A stretch of DNA of 25,728 nucleotides from Microthrixaceae bacterium (GCA_016702505.1 JADJDU010000027.1:1-25728), one strand, 5' to 3'. Positions 12,974 through 20,885 are shown, numbered from the stretch's first letter. Made by a program: numbers and translations. The notes: a model not told the origin generated them from the letters alone.

Positions 12974-13270
12974 ATGGAAAACACCAGCAACCCCACCACC
13001 ACCACCACCTACACCGTGAAGATCTCGACCAGCCGAGACAAGGACTTTGCCGCCATCGTCACCCTGATCAAGCGGATCGGCCTCAACGGCGGCACCGCCA
13101 CCTTCGACCGGGGCCGGAAGGCGTGGACGGTCGAGGTGCCCACCTGCACCGACCAAGCACGGATCGACCGGTACGGCCAGGCAATGGCGGACCTGGCAGC
13201 CAATGCCCTCGGGGCCTCCGATCTCACCTTCTACGCCGCTGACCTGGCCATCACGGAGGTCGAGCGATGA
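12974..13270 (+). CDS. Unknown protein, first gene of rightward operon
   Basis: A 98-residue protein: a Thr-rich start (MENTSNPTTTTTYTVKIS) then an alternating fold with DKDFAAIVTLIKRIGLNGGT, ATFDRGRKAWTVEVP and a helix RIDRYGQAMADLAANAL. The pattern looks like a compact alpha/beta domain. The ATG sits six bases after a candidate -10, so the message is probably leaderless. It overlaps the next gene as ATGA. Function unknown; it is expressed opposite to the lytic operons, where repressor or lysogeny genes often lie. Confidence 0.75.
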   Translation: MENTSNPTTTTTYTVKISTSRDKDFAAIVTLIKRIGLNGGTATFDRGRKAWTVEVPTCTDQARIDRYGQAMADLAANALGASDLTFYAADLAITEVER

Positions 13271-13521
13271 TGGCCGGAGCGACCGGGCCGGCGGAATGGC
13301 GGTACTGCGCTACAGGCCATGGCGGTGAGCCCGACGGGACGCTGAGTGTGCATCGGTCCGCGGTCGACGCCTGGGAGGCTTGGGCCGATGAGCTGGACGA
13401 GCTCCGGGCGCGCCCGGCCAGTCGAAGGCGTATCTGGCCCGGTGTGTGGTCGGGCCTGATGGGCGCCCGATGGACGAGGATCCGCGGGCACAGGCGGTGG
13501 CGGTGGGGGTCGCGGAGATAG
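13267..13521 (+). CDS. Unknown small protein
   Basis: An 84-residue ORF coupled to the upstream gene by ATGA. The first two thirds look like protein (AEWRYCATGHGGEPDGTLSV, HRSAVDAWEAWADELDEL). The Arg/Trp-rich end overlaps the HTH gene in another frame and may be wrong if an indel is present, since the HTH frame extends upstream as QSKAYLARCVVGPDGRP. One longer protein made of both parts is possible. Confidence 0.55.
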   Translation: MMAGATGPAEWRYCATGHGGEPDGTLSVHRSAVDAWEAWADELDELRARPASRRRIWPGVWSGLMGARWTRIRGHRRWRWGSRR

Positions 13522-13667
13522 CGGCGCTGCTCAGGGTGGAGGCCCAGACGGCGCGCAACTGGCGGACGCGGGGTGTGCTCCCTGAGCCGGACTGGACGGT
13601 CTCGGGTGGCCCTGCCTGGTCGTGGCCGAGGGTCGCGGCGTGGGCGATGCGGACCGGGCGACTCTGA
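13470..13667 (+). CDS. Excisionase/MerR-like helix-turn-helix protein
   Basis: A 65-residue DNA-binding protein. VAEIAALLRVEAQTARNWRT is a classical helix-turn-helix of the excisionase/MerR type, followed by RGVLPEPDWTVSGGPAWSWP as a wing and a last helix RVAAWAMRTGRL. The ATG at 13470 gives MDEDPRAQAV; a GTG at 13446 is the alternative. It is the last rightward gene before the terminator. It could control phage excision or repress promoters; no integrase is seen here to pair with it. Confidence 0.75.
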   Translation: MDEDPRAQAVAVGVAEIAALLRVEAQTARNWRTRGVLPEPDWTVSGGPAWSWPRVAAWAMRTGRL

Positions 13668-13682
13668 CCCCCTGGCGCGACA

Positions 13683-13728
13683 AAAGGCCCCCGCGCTCAA
13701 CCCCTGATGGGGGAGCACGGGGGCCTTT
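13683..13728. terminator. Bidirectional terminator
   Basis: A long hairpin, AAAGGCCCCCG ... CGGGGGCCTTT with further pairing inside, lies between convergent genes. It has A and T runs at its two feet, so it can stop transcription from both sides. Confidence 0.85.
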
Positions 13729-13755
13729 GCGTCTGACCGGGAGGCGGGAACCCGG

Positions 13756-13982
13756 TCAGATCATGGGGACGATCACTGGCCAGTCGTTGCGCCGCCAATC
13801 GGTGTCTGGGACCTGCCAGCGGTCGATGACCTCGGGGAGATGAGCGCCTCGAGCACCTCGGAGCAGGCAGGCCGGGGTCCGTCGATGGCCAGTGCCGACA
13901 CCAGCTCGGGGACGGTCGCGCCTTTGCCCCACGATCCCCAGTCGAGGGCGATCAGCTCAGCGAGCACCCTGCCTGGCGTCAT
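13756..13982 (-). CDS. Small protein with probable frame error near 13843
   Basis: The frame from the ATG at 13982 reads VLAELIALDWGSWGKGATVP, ELVSALAIDGPRPACSEVLE and then degrades to a stop at 13773. A -1 change near 13843, in a run of four C, continues as LPEVIDRWQVPDTDWRRNDW, PVIVPMI and stops at 13756. The joined product of about 75 residues is much more protein-like. It is the last gene of the late operon and overlaps its upstream neighbour as ATGA. Function unknown. Confidence 0.6.
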
Positions 13983-14440
13983 GCCGGGGCGATGTCTGGG
14001 CCGCGGCGGGCCGTGTCGGTGTGTCGGGCGATGTCGTCCACCCGGCCAGCGATCGACGCGTCGACGGAGCGGATAGCGGTGCATTCGGTGCGGATCACGT
14101 CTAGTCCGGCCGACACGATGGCAATCTGGTTGCCGAGTCGTGCCATGGCGACCTCGGTGCGGTCCGCGACATCACGGAGCGATGAGCCGTCGTTGGTGCG
14201 CACCTCGTGTTCGACGCGCTCTAGTCGGTCGTGGAGTGGTGCGGTGTGCGGGTCGAGGATGGTGTCTATCCAGGTGGCGAGCGGTCGGGCGACGAGGTGC
14301 GCCCACAGCCAGCGGATCGGCCTAGAGATGAGCGGGAGTTTCGCCGCGGCTGCGATGGTGACGAGCGCACCGGCAACAGCACCGACCGCTATCGCTGAGT
14401 CCCTCAGGGTGATGAGCCACGGGGCCACGTCGGCGGTCAC
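13979..14440 (-). CDS. Membrane protein with coiled coil, lysis cassette
   Basis: A 153-residue protein. One hydrophobic segment (AIAVGAVAGALVTIAAAAKL) is followed by an amphipathic stretch (RPIRWLWAHLVARPLATWID) and a long helical tail (HDRLERVEHEVRTNDGSSLR, DVADRTEVAMARLGNQIAIV). The GTG at 14440 overlaps the endolysin stop as GTGA. Location after holin and endolysin suggests a second holin, antiholin or spanin-like helper, but high-GC Gram-positive phages vary here and no diagnostic motif is seen. Confidence 0.7.
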   Translation of the reverse strand: MTADVAPWLITLRDSAIAVGAVAGALVTIAAAAKLPLISRPIRWLWAHLVARPLATWIDTILDPHTAPLHDRLERVEHEVRTNDGSSLRDVADRTEVAMARLGNQIAIVSAGLDVIRTECTAIRSVDASIAGRVDDIARHTDTARRGPDIAPA

Positions 14441-15285
14441 CGTTGTGCGTGGGGGTCGTTGCGGATGGCGTCGTCTCGGGAGGCACCCACCTTCTCTGCG
14501 ATGGCCACCAGCCAACCCCGGAGCGAGCCGTAGAACTGTTTGAGCTGCTCGGCCTGCTCGGCGAGGAGCTGCTCGCAGTGGGCGGCACGGAGGCCAGCGG
14601 CGCGGGCTTCGGCGAGGGCGTCGGCGAGCATCTTGCGGTCAGCGTCGGTCATGTCAGTGTCCTCGGTGGATGGTCCGGTGGGGGTGCTGGGGTAGAGCGG
14701 GCCGTAGCCTTTGGCGGCCTGGATGATGCGCCCGATGTTGAGCGCGCCAGGGTCCCAGTGCGTGTTCTCTGGGGCGTGCTGGTGGCCGAGGATGCCGGAC
14801 AGGTCGCGCCATTGGGCGGCGGTGAGACGCTGCTTGGCGGTGACGCTGGCGAGTGTGTGCCCGGCCTTGGTGCCGAGGAACTCCCTCGGGGCCACTAGCG
14901 GGATTGAGGCGGCAGTGCACAGCGGGCCAACGACCTCGCGGCCGAGCCAGACGAGCGCAGCCTCGGACCAGTCGTGTGATTCTGCGGCCCGGCCGACGAT
15001 CTCGACCTGGATGACGGTCGGTGCCCGGTTCGTTTCGCCCGGCACGGCGGAGTTGCGCAGCGCCCGTGCCGGTTTGGTGAGCGGGACGTGCTGCACTCTG
15101 GTCTTGCGGATCGGGTCAACGGTGACGTGAGGCCACGAGTTGTTGGCCTTGTACGCACCTACGGCACCAGCGATGGAGCTTCCTTCGGTGGTGTGCAGCA
15201 GCAGTTTGGGGCGGGTTGGTCCGCTGGCCCACGACCCGGAGTCGTTGCCCTCGATGCGATTCCACCCGTCGAGCCAGGTGGTCAC
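14437..15285 (-). CDS. Endolysin, N-acetylmuramoyl-L-alanine amidase
   Basis: A 282-residue lysin that cuts the bond between muramic acid and the peptide stem. The Amidase_2-type zinc site is seen as His31 in KLLLHTTEG, His168 or His170 in ILGHQHAP, and Asp178 in HWDPG; VIQVEIVG supplies the central strand. The zinc domain fills residues 1-190. The C-terminal ~75 residues are a helical, possibly coiled-coil segment (DRKMLADALAEARAAGLRAA, CEQLLAEQAEQLKQFYGSLR) instead of a familiar wall-binding domain. The GTG at 15285 overlaps the holin stop (GTGA), so holin and lysin are co-translated. Confidence 0.9.
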   Translation of the reverse strand: MTTWLDGWNRIEGNDSGSWASGPTRPKLLLHTTEGSSIAGAVGAYKANNSWPHVTVDPIRKTRVQHVPLTKPARALRNSAVPGETNRAPTVIQVEIVGRAAESHDWSEAALVWLGREVVGPLCTAASIPLVAPREFLGTKAGHTLASVTAKQRLTAAQWRDLSGILGHQHAPENTHWDPGALNIGRIIQAAKGYGPLYPSTPTGPSTEDTDMTDADRKMLADALAEARAAGLRAAHCEQLLAEQAEQLKQFYGSLRGWLVAIAEKVGASRDDAIRNDPHAQR

Positions 15286-15470
15286 CGCTCCGCGTCCTCG
15301 GGTAGCCCGGTCAGCGAGGTGAGCAGGCTGAGGATCGTGGCGAGCACGACGGTGGACGCGACGAGCGGCCAATCGACCTGGGCGACGAGGGTGGCGGCAC
15401 CGATGGCACCGATGGCGGTCTGGGCGGCGGTGCGCACGGCACGGACGATGGCTGAGCGAGTGAATAGCAT
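15282..15470 (-). CDS. Holin, r1t type
   Basis: A 62-residue protein with an amphipathic first helix (IVRAVRTAAQTAIGAIGAAT) and a second hydrophobic helix (WPLVASTVVLATILSLLTSL), ending in a charged tail (PEDAER). The RTAAQTAIGA ... DW ... SLLTSL pattern matches the r1t holin family. It permits endolysin release by forming membrane lesions. GGAG lies seven bases before the ATG. It directly precedes the endolysin. Confidence 0.85.
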   Translation of the reverse strand: MLFTRSAIVRAVRTAAQTAIGAIGAATLVAQVDWPLVASTVVLATILSLLTSLTGLPEDAER

Positions 15471-15472
15471 GG

Positions 15473-15655
15473 TCAGTCTCCTGTGTCGTCGGTGTCGAGC
15501 AGGTCGAGCACCAGTCGGATGAGGGCGTTGGTTTCGCGGGTGAGCCGTGCGACCTGCGCCCGCTGTTGTGCGGCGGTCGGGGTGGCGAGGGCGAGGTAGT
15601 CCCGGTTTGCGTCGAGCCGTTGGCGTAGACGTTTGATGGTGCCGTCGTGGTCCAT
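15473..15655 (-). CDS. Small coiled-coil protein before holin
   Basis: A 60-residue helical protein (IKRLRQRLDANRDYLALATP, QRAQVARLTRETNALIRLVL) with an acidic end (DTDDTGD). The ATG at 15655 is used; a TTG at 15667 is the alternative. Similar short proteins often sit between fibre and holin genes. Function unknown. Confidence 0.65.
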   Translation of the reverse strand: MDHDGTIKRLRQRLDANRDYLALATPTAAQQRAQVARLTRETNALIRLVLDLLDTDDTGD

Positions 15656-15674
15656 GGTGCCAATCAATCCGTGG

Positions 15675-17429
15675 TCATGTGAATCTCAGGAAGTCGAACG
15701 ATGCGGTGACGGCGATCCCTGCGTGTTCCTGCCCGACCACGACGCCAGCCCCGGTCACGCTGCCGATCCACGACGCCAACGTCACCGATCCAACCATGAT
15801 CCATAGGTCACCGTCATCGCTGACCCAGCGGCGCAGATTCACGCCGTCATTAGTGATCTTGAGGTACACGTGCCCCACACCCACCGACACGCCCGTGGTC
15901 GTCGTTGCTGAATCGAACGACGTGAACGAGTTGGCCCTGTGCAGCTCCAGGTCCTTGCCTGGGCCGTGGATGTGTACCAGCCATTGCAGGAGGCGTCCAG
16001 TGCCGCTGTTGTACAGCACCAACCCAGCGTTGGAGTGATTGGTGAGTTCGCCGCCCACGGTGATCCGAGTGGACACGGACGTGAAACTGGGCAGCGTGGT
16101 GAGCAGCGCCCGCTGGTTGTACCCGGACGCTGCAGCCTGGCATGTCATCAGGAGGCGACCGTCGCTGATCGCTGCGGTGGACGTTCCTTGGTTGTGCCAC
16201 GTCCCCACCACGGGGGACCCGTCGGCCATGTCCCAATACTCTTGGTCGTAGGCGGACGGCGAAACTGGCGGCACCATTCCCGGCTCAACTGCACCACCAG
16301 CCCCCAACGGCCCGACCTCGGCGCCGGTCTCGTCGCGGACGTAGAGGCCGTCGGTACGGGCCACGAGCCGCTGGTGGTCGGCAGCGGGGTTGGTGACGGC
16401 AGCGGTTTCGGGGAGGTCGACGAACCCAGTGGTGATGGACGCAGCGTCGGGGGTGCGTGCGCCGAGCGGGTCGTCGACGCGACCCCTGAACACGTCGCCA
16501 ATGTTGATGTCGCCGTCGCCTGTGGCCGACGTCATGAGGCCGATCGCGGTGGACCCGTCGCCTGTGGCCGACGAGCCGTAGCCGATCGCGGTGGACCCGA
16601 CGCCTGTGGCCGACGTCATGAGGCCGATCGCGGTGGACCCGATGCTTGTGGCCGACGATATGGTGCCGATCGCGGTGGACGCGTCGCCTGTGGCCGACGA
16701 TATGGTGCCGATCGCGGTGGACCCGTCGCCTGTGGCCGACGAGCCGGGGCCGAGGCGGACGTGCCGCCCCGTCGGGTCCAGCACATCCCACGAGCCGGGG
16801 GTGAGCGACGGCTGGGCACCGGTCGACGGGGCCGTAGCGACGTACAGGTCCGAGCCCGTCTCGAACACGACATCGCCCACGGCGTAGGTGGCGGCGACAT
16901 CCCACGTGCCACGGTTCGTCTCACCGGGCAGCAGGCCCACCGATTCGACGGGCACAGCGCCCACATCACCAGCATCGAGTGGATCAGAACCGTCGTGATG
17001 ATGGGAGGCTTCGTGCGCCGTCGGGGTGCGAGCGTCAGAGAGCCGGGCGTCGTCACCCGCAGCCGCCGTGCCCGCCGTGGTGCCGTAGGTGACGGTCAGC
17101 GTCCGATCCGCCGACAGGTCACCGCCGCCAGTCAGCCCGGTCCCGGCGGTGATCGTTCGAGCCGTCGGCACCGCGCCCACGTCACCGGCGTCGAGCACCA
17201 CAACACCGGTCTCACCGTTCACCGACGCAACCGCACCACCAGAGGTGGCGAGCTCGTCAATCGCCTCCTGCACCGTGTCGCCCGTCAGGCCGGACACGTC
17301 GTTGTCGTAGGAGACAGCGGCCGCGGGGTGTGCGTCGGCAGCGGTGCGGCCGCCCAGCACGTTGTGGGCGGTCAGAGGGCCAAACGACGTGTCATCGTCG
17401 CCCGCAGGGTTCCAGGTCACGTCGGTCAT
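15675..17429 (-). CDS. Tail fibre / receptor-binding protein with YadA-like repeats
   Basis: A 584-residue trimeric fibre candidate. Residues 1-170 carry typical fibre phrases (DTVQEAIDELATSG, TGLTGGGDLSADRTLTVTYG, HEASHHHDGSDPL). Residues about 175-217 (YAVGDVVFETGSDLYVATAP) look like a CBM5/12-type carbohydrate module. Residues about 229-311 have six 14-residue repeats of the SSATGDGSTAIG kind, as in the YadA head, which form a left-handed beta roll in trimers. The last ~170 residues are a jelly-roll, concanavalin-like domain ending in FDFLRFT, probably the sugar-binding tip. Its start overlaps the upstream stop by ATGA. Confidence 0.85.
   Translation of the reverse strand: MTDVTWNPAGDDDTSFGPLTAHNVLGGRTAADAHPAAAVSYDNDVSGLTGDTVQEAIDELATSGGAVASVNGETGVVVLDAGDVGAVPTARTITAGTGLTGGGDLSADRTLTVTYGTTAGTAAAGDDARLSDARTPTAHEASHHHDGSDPLDAGDVGAVPVESVGLLPGETNRGTWDVAATYAVGDVVFETGSDLYVATAPSTGAQPSLTPGSWDVLDPTGRHVRLGPGSSATGDGSTAIGTISSATGDASTAIGTISSATSIGSTAIGLMTSATGVGSTAIGYGSSATGDGSTAIGLMTSATGDGDINIGDVFRGRVDDPLGARTPDAASITTGFVDLPETAAVTNPAADHQRLVARTDGLYVRDETGAEVGPLGAGGAVEPGMVPPVSPSAYDQEYWDMADGSPVVGTWHNQGTSTAAISDGRLLMTCQAAASGYNQRALLTTLPSFTSVSTRITVGGELTNHSNAGLVLYNSGTGRLLQWLVHIHGPGKDLELHRANSFTSFDSATTTTGVSVGVGHVYLKITNDGVNLRRWVSDDGDLWIMVGSVTLASWIGSVTGAGVVVGQEHAGIAVTASFDFLRFT
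16519..16752. repeat. Six tandem 42-bp repeats
   Basis: Units start at 16519, 16561, 16603, 16645, 16687 and 16729; the last is partial. All share CCTGTGGCCGACG (one has a T for C) and GATCGCGGTGGAC. Each encodes one 14-residue YadA-like turn of the fibre. Near-identity allows recombination to change fibre length. Confidence 0.9.
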
Positions 17430-17758
17430 CGGGTCACATCCCCTTGGACAATCAGCACCGCACCAGCGCCATAGGTGGTGGTCACGCCGCCCGCCACGAC
17501 CTGCACGTCATAGACGTACCGGCCAGGGGTGATCGCAGCGGTCAACGTGTCCGACAACGTGAGCGTCACCTCACGCCCCGGACCGTCCGTGACCGTCGCC
17601 GTCCAGGACGCCACCACCGTCGAAGACTCGACATGAGTGCGGATCTGGGACGTGACCGTGACACCGGTGATGTCACCGGACCCGCCGAGCGTCCCCACCA
17701 CCGTCCAGTCGTCCCCGCGGGTGCGGGTCACCGTCGAACTAGCACCAGCACACGTCAT
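17426..17758 (-). CDS. Ig-like minor tail/fibre-associated protein
   Basis: A 110-residue beta-sandwich protein: RGDDWTVVGTLGGSGDITGV, a middle strand set VESSTVVASWTATVTDGPGR, then SDTLTAAITPGRYVYDVQVV and a YGAGAVLIVQGDVTR end. This pattern of GDdW, DGPG, GxYxYDVQ and G-x-V-x-V-x-x-DVTR is common in phage proteins encoded beside fibres. A GAGAGG ribosome-binding site lies eight bases before the ATG at 17758. It probably forms part of the tail tip or decorates the fibre base. Confidence 0.75.
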   Translation of the reverse strand: MTCAGASSTVTRTRGDDWTVVGTLGGSGDITGVTVTSQIRTHVESSTVVASWTATVTDGPGREVTLTLSDTLTAAITPGRYVYDVQVVAGGVTTTYGAGAVLIVQGDVTR

Positions 17759-17780
17759 ACCCCTGTCCTCTCACGTTCTG

Positions 17781-17799
17781 GCATCCCCGGTCGGGATGC
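17781..17799. terminator. Short hairpin between tail genes
   Basis: GCATCCC-CGGTC-GGGATGC is a perfect 7-bp stem in the only clear gap between tail genes (17759-17802). No T-run follows, so it may be an attenuator or mRNA-processing signal rather than a full stop. Confidence 0.35.
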
Positions 17800-17802
17800 A
17801 CG

Positions 17803-18480
17803 TCAGCCACCACACACCCCGTCCACGACAGCGAGCGGGGCCACCCAATGCGCCTGGAGCCGGTAACGGACCTCGGTAGCGCCACCCATGTCGATGTCGA
17901 TCTCCACCCAAGGGGCATCGACAGCGCCGATCGGGACGATCAGCGACACAGATCCGCCGTCGGTGGCGTCGTCGTGCGCGGACAGCAACGGCCGACACAC
18001 CATCTCGCCGTCGATGTCCCACCCCGCCGATGTCGACGCCTGCTGGATCTCCACACGCGGTGTGCCGGTGCCGCTAGTGACCTGCACATTCGCGATCACT
18101 TCCCACAGGCCGGTACCGGTGTCCGGCCTTAGCCCGCGGATCAGAGTGGAGCCACCTGACACGACGACCAGCTCCAGCCCTGCCGTCGCAACATTCCACT
18201 CGGTCGCCTCACCAGAGACCGTGGTCCCGTCCCACAGCCCGGTGATCGACGCAGACGAGTACACCCCGCCACCGTCGACAGCCGCAGCCACCCACCTCTT
18301 AGCCGTAGCGTCATAGGTGAGGACATCGTTGTCCTCGACCTCGCCTGGCCCGTCGTAGGTGATGTCGACATCTAGGAGCTGGTGCAAGTACTTCACGATC
18401 CGCAGATCTCGCAGCCTGCGCTCCAACGTGAGGACACGGCGCTTCACCTCGGCGATCTCAGAGACGATCGACCCGGCCAT
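17803..18480 (-). CDS. Minor tail protein with coiled-coil N-terminus
   Basis: A 225-residue protein. Residues 1-30 (IVSEIAEVKRRVLTLERRLR) are a coiled coil, then DVDITYDGPGEVEDNDVLTY, DATAKRWVAA, the linker seen in many tail fibres and baseplate proteins. The remaining 150 residues are beta-rich (GLELVVVSGGSTLIRGLRPD, APWVEIDIDMGGATEVRYRL). It is likely a trimeric structural or fibre-base protein. The ATG at 18480 shares a base with the upstream stop (TGATG). Confidence 0.75.
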   Translation of the reverse strand: MAGSIVSEIAEVKRRVLTLERRLRDLRIVKYLHQLLDVDITYDGPGEVEDNDVLTYDATAKRWVAAAVDGGGVYSSASITGLWDGTTVSGEATEWNVATAGLELVVVSGGSTLIRGLRPDTGTGLWEVIANVQVTSGTGTPRVEIQQASTSAGWDIDGEMVCRPLLSAHDDATDGGSVSLIVPIGAVDAPWVEIDIDMGGATEVRYRLQAHWVAPLAVVDGVCGG

Positions 18481-18869
18481 CACGCCCCCATCCACGGGGA
18501 TAGCTCGATACTGAACGCCGCGGCCGCAGGATCAACGGTCTTGGACACGACCCGCCATGTGGCGGCGATCTGAGACGGGCCGTCGTCGATCTCGACGCGC
18601 ACCCGGTCCCCAACCCACAGCGTCGCCACCAGGTCCATACGGACCCGTGCCGACAACGATTCCGACAGCGACGACGACGCCTGCGCCGCCGCGTAGATCG
18701 CCCGGTTCTCGAGATCGTCCGCGCTGGTGCCTGTTGGGGCCGCGCTGTAGGACTGGAGCACCAGCCCACCGAACAACGTCACATCGTGGTAGGAGCCCGT
18801 GAAGCCCTCGTCGTTGGCGACCACCCACTCCGTTACCGGGTGAGTGAGGCCCGAGGTCCATGTCCCCAC
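18480..18869 (-). CDS. Minor tail protein, probably C-terminal part of the preceding gene
   Basis: A 129-residue frame reading GTWTSGLTHPVTEWVVANDE, GFTGSYHDVTLFGGLVLQSY, then helical LENRAIYAAAQASSSLSESL and a beta end (RVRMDLVATLWVGDRVRVEI). It overlaps the upstream frame by 37 bases. The upstream product reads AEGTNPPVVS and then degrades, exactly where this one becomes sensible, so both are probably one protein of about 510 residues split by one missing base in or near GTGGGG (18860s). A separate gene starting at the GTG at 18869 is the alternative. Confidence 0.65.
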   Translation of the reverse strand: MGTWTSGLTHPVTEWVVANDEGFTGSYHDVTLFGGLVLQSYSAAPTGTSADDLENRAIYAAAQASSSLSESLSARVRMDLVATLWVGDRVRVEIDDGPSQIAATWRVVSKTVDPAAAAFSIELSPWMGA

Positions 18870-20011
18870 GACACCACAGGCGGATTCGTGCCCTCAGCGG
18901 TCAGTGTCAGGTCGCCGGGGTCATGGGCGAACCCGCGGGTCACCCAGCAGCGCCCCACCCGCACCGTCTCGGTCAGAGCGAAGTCGCATTCACCGTACCC
19001 GGACTCGACCACCATGCGGGCCACCTCGATGACCTGCACATCGGGACGACGCCACGATGCCTCCATTACCCCGTCGATGCTGCCGTCGATCCACGCCGAC
19101 ACACCAAGGTCGGCGACACGGGCGAACGCTTCCATCCACATGTCACGGACCGGGATCTCTTCGACCTCGACCTCGGTGTCATCCATGCCGACAGAGGTGG
19201 GCGAGATCTGGGCGGACACCTTGCGGACCACCACGTCCTCGGCTGCGCCGCCCTCCCCCCCGACAGACATGAACCACGACCTAGGCGCACCACCAGCCCC
19301 GTACGCGGAAGTGAACGTCGTGTGGATCACCGCCGTCACCCACCGGCCACGCGCCAGGTCCCCGGCGAACACCATCGACCCTTGTTGTGGGTCAGCAGCG
19401 GACGGGGACGCCAGAGCGGAGAGGATCACGTCACCGTCGGGCACCCCAGCCTTGATCCACACCTCGGCGGTGAACCGCCAATCGGATGTCCGGTAGGAGA
19501 ATTGGCCCCCGGCCGTGAACGCCGTCGACGTCACGTCGAGGAACGGTGACCACTCGCGGGTACCACGGATCTGCTCACGCCCCCACACCGTCTCATCACC
19601 GTCGATCAGACGGGCATCCAGCCAGTACTCAGGGCCGGCGACCTCGACGGTCAGCGTCGGCCCGGCGATCGACCGGGACACCGACACGATCGGCCCCCAA
19701 TGCATCACCCGCCCGGCGTAGGAGATCTGGATCTCACGCTCGACCCGCAACAGGTCATCGGCGACGAACGAATCATCGGGGTAGGTGGCGTGATGGTCGA
19801 TGACCACCGTCGCCGACGACGACCCGATCGCGTCCATCCGCTCGGACCACTCACATGACACGATGTGCTCAGCGGGGATCTGGGCGACACGACCCGACGA
19901 CCCCGCGTAGGTGATCCACACCTCCAGGTCCGCCGATGCCATCTCGGTGGAGACCGCGCCACGGGTGCCGTGGGTGATGTTGCCCGCTGGGGCGGTGACC
20001 GTAACGGTCAT
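18833..20011 (-). CDS. Minor tail protein, Siphovirus Gp37-like
   Basis: A 392-residue tail-tip protein. The start (MTVTVTAPAGNITHGTRGAV) is followed by SCEWSERMDAIGSSSATVVI, then REIQISYAGRVMHWGPIVSV and TLTVEVAGPEYWLDARLIDG, the strand pattern of tail hub proteins that build the tip ring. A jelly-roll-like insert (FTAEVWIKAGVPDGDVILSA ... GRWVTAVIH) lies mid-protein, then RDMWMEAFARVADLGVSAWI. The Gp37-like assignment is by pattern and position. The last ~12 residues are probably out of frame. ATGA joins it to the upstream gene's end. Confidence 0.75.
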   Translation of the reverse strand: MTVTVTAPAGNITHGTRGAVSTEMASADLEVWITYAGSSGRVAQIPAEHIVSCEWSERMDAIGSSSATVVIDHHATYPDDSFVADDLLRVEREIQISYAGRVMHWGPIVSVSRSIAGPTLTVEVAGPEYWLDARLIDGDETVWGREQIRGTREWSPFLDVTSTAFTAGGQFSYRTSDWRFTAEVWIKAGVPDGDVILSALASPSAADPQQGSMVFAGDLARGRWVTAVIHTTFTSAYGAGGAPRSWFMSVGGEGGAAEDVVVRKVSAQISPTSVGMDDTEVEVEEIPVRDMWMEAFARVADLGVSAWIDGSIDGVMEASWRRPDVQVIEVARMVVESGYGECDFALTETVRVGRCWVTRGFAHDPGDLTLTAEGTNPPVVSWGHGPRASLTR

Positions 20012-20436
20012 GTCACACCGAGATCCATCGACAGGGTTAGGTCGGTGCCGTCGAGAGTCACGATCGCAGCGCCGCCCGAGTCATACAGCACCCACAGCGG
20101 TACCGACGTGGCGTCATCGACACCGGCCTCGAACCCGACGAACGCCGCGACCTGCTCGGCGGTGCCACACGACGCCCACACGACAGCCGACAACGGCAAC
20201 GTCCACCGCCCCGACGAGAACACCGGGGTGCCTGTCACCAACGACGCCCGGCTGTACCCGACCGCCGTCAGCTCGCAGCCACCAAGGGCCAGGTCGGTCA
20301 AGGTCGTGTCGGTGGCGTCGAACGACCAGCCCATCCCGTGCTCGATGGCGAGCACCTTGTCATCGACGCGGGCATCCCACCCCGACGGGGTGAGCGTCTC
20401 CAGCCCGGACCGGTACCACGACACGACCAGCGCCAT
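20008..20436 (-). CDS. Tail protein of unknown role
   Basis: A 142-residue protein: MALVVSWYRSGLETLTPSGW, DDKVLAIEHGMGWSFDATDT, CELTAVGYSRASLVTGTPVF, AAFVGFEAGVDDATSVPLWV, ending DGTDLTLSMDLGVT. This succession is typical of a small phage family encoded between the distal tail and tail-tip genes. No enzyme motif is seen; a structural tail role is inferred from position. Start shares a base with the previous stop (TGATG); end overlaps the next as ATGA. Confidence 0.75.
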   Translation of the reverse strand: MALVVSWYRSGLETLTPSGWDARVDDKVLAIEHGMGWSFDATDTTLTDLALGGCELTAVGYSRASLVTGTPVFSSGRWTLPLSAVVWASCGTAEQVAAFVGFEAGVDDATSVPLWVLYDSGGAAIVTLDGTDLTLSMDLGVT

Positions 20437-20885
20437 CAGACCACCACCGTCATCTCGCCCGTCGTCCCCAACCAGCGGAGCGACATCTCCACGTAGCCGT
20501 AAGGCAACGACGACAGCCCGTCATCGGACGTGCCCATCGGGCGCCCCACGATCTCGCGGTGGCCAATCCCCGGCAGCCACAACCACAACGACCCGAGGCC
20601 TGTAGCCATCGCATCGAACTGGGCAGCCAACGCCACCCACCACGCGCCAGCGGCCGCGTCATCGCCAGGTGTCCAGATCTCGATATCCAGGCTGATGTCG
20701 AGCGGGGCAGCAACATCACGACCCACAGCCACACCCGCCGACATCGAGCGTTGCGCCGTCTGAGACGACACAGACGGGCCAAGCCCATTGACCTTCACCA
20801 ACGACACCTCAGGGTTAGCGGTGCCATCCCCGCACACCAACGACCCCACCCCGAACTGGTACACACCCGACAACGGAGACGGCAT
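20436..20885 (-). CDS. Distal tail protein-like
   Basis: A 149-residue protein directly after the tape measure gene, the usual place of Dit. It is beta-rich: GVYQFGVGSLVCGDGTANPE, a central RDVAAPLDISLDIEIWTPGD, and a C-terminal part (LWLWLPGIGHREIVGRPMGT, YGYVEMSLRWLG) with the GRP phrase seen in many Dit-like rings. It would link tail tube and tip. The ATG shares a base with the tape measure stop (TAATG). Confidence 0.75.
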   Translation of the reverse strand: MPSPLSGVYQFGVGSLVCGDGTANPEVSLVKVNGLGPSVSSQTAQRSMSAGVAVGRDVAAPLDISLDIEIWTPGDDAAAGAWWVALAAQFDAMATGLGSLWLWLPGIGHREIVGRPMGTSDDGLSSLPYGYVEMSLRWLGTTGEMTVVV

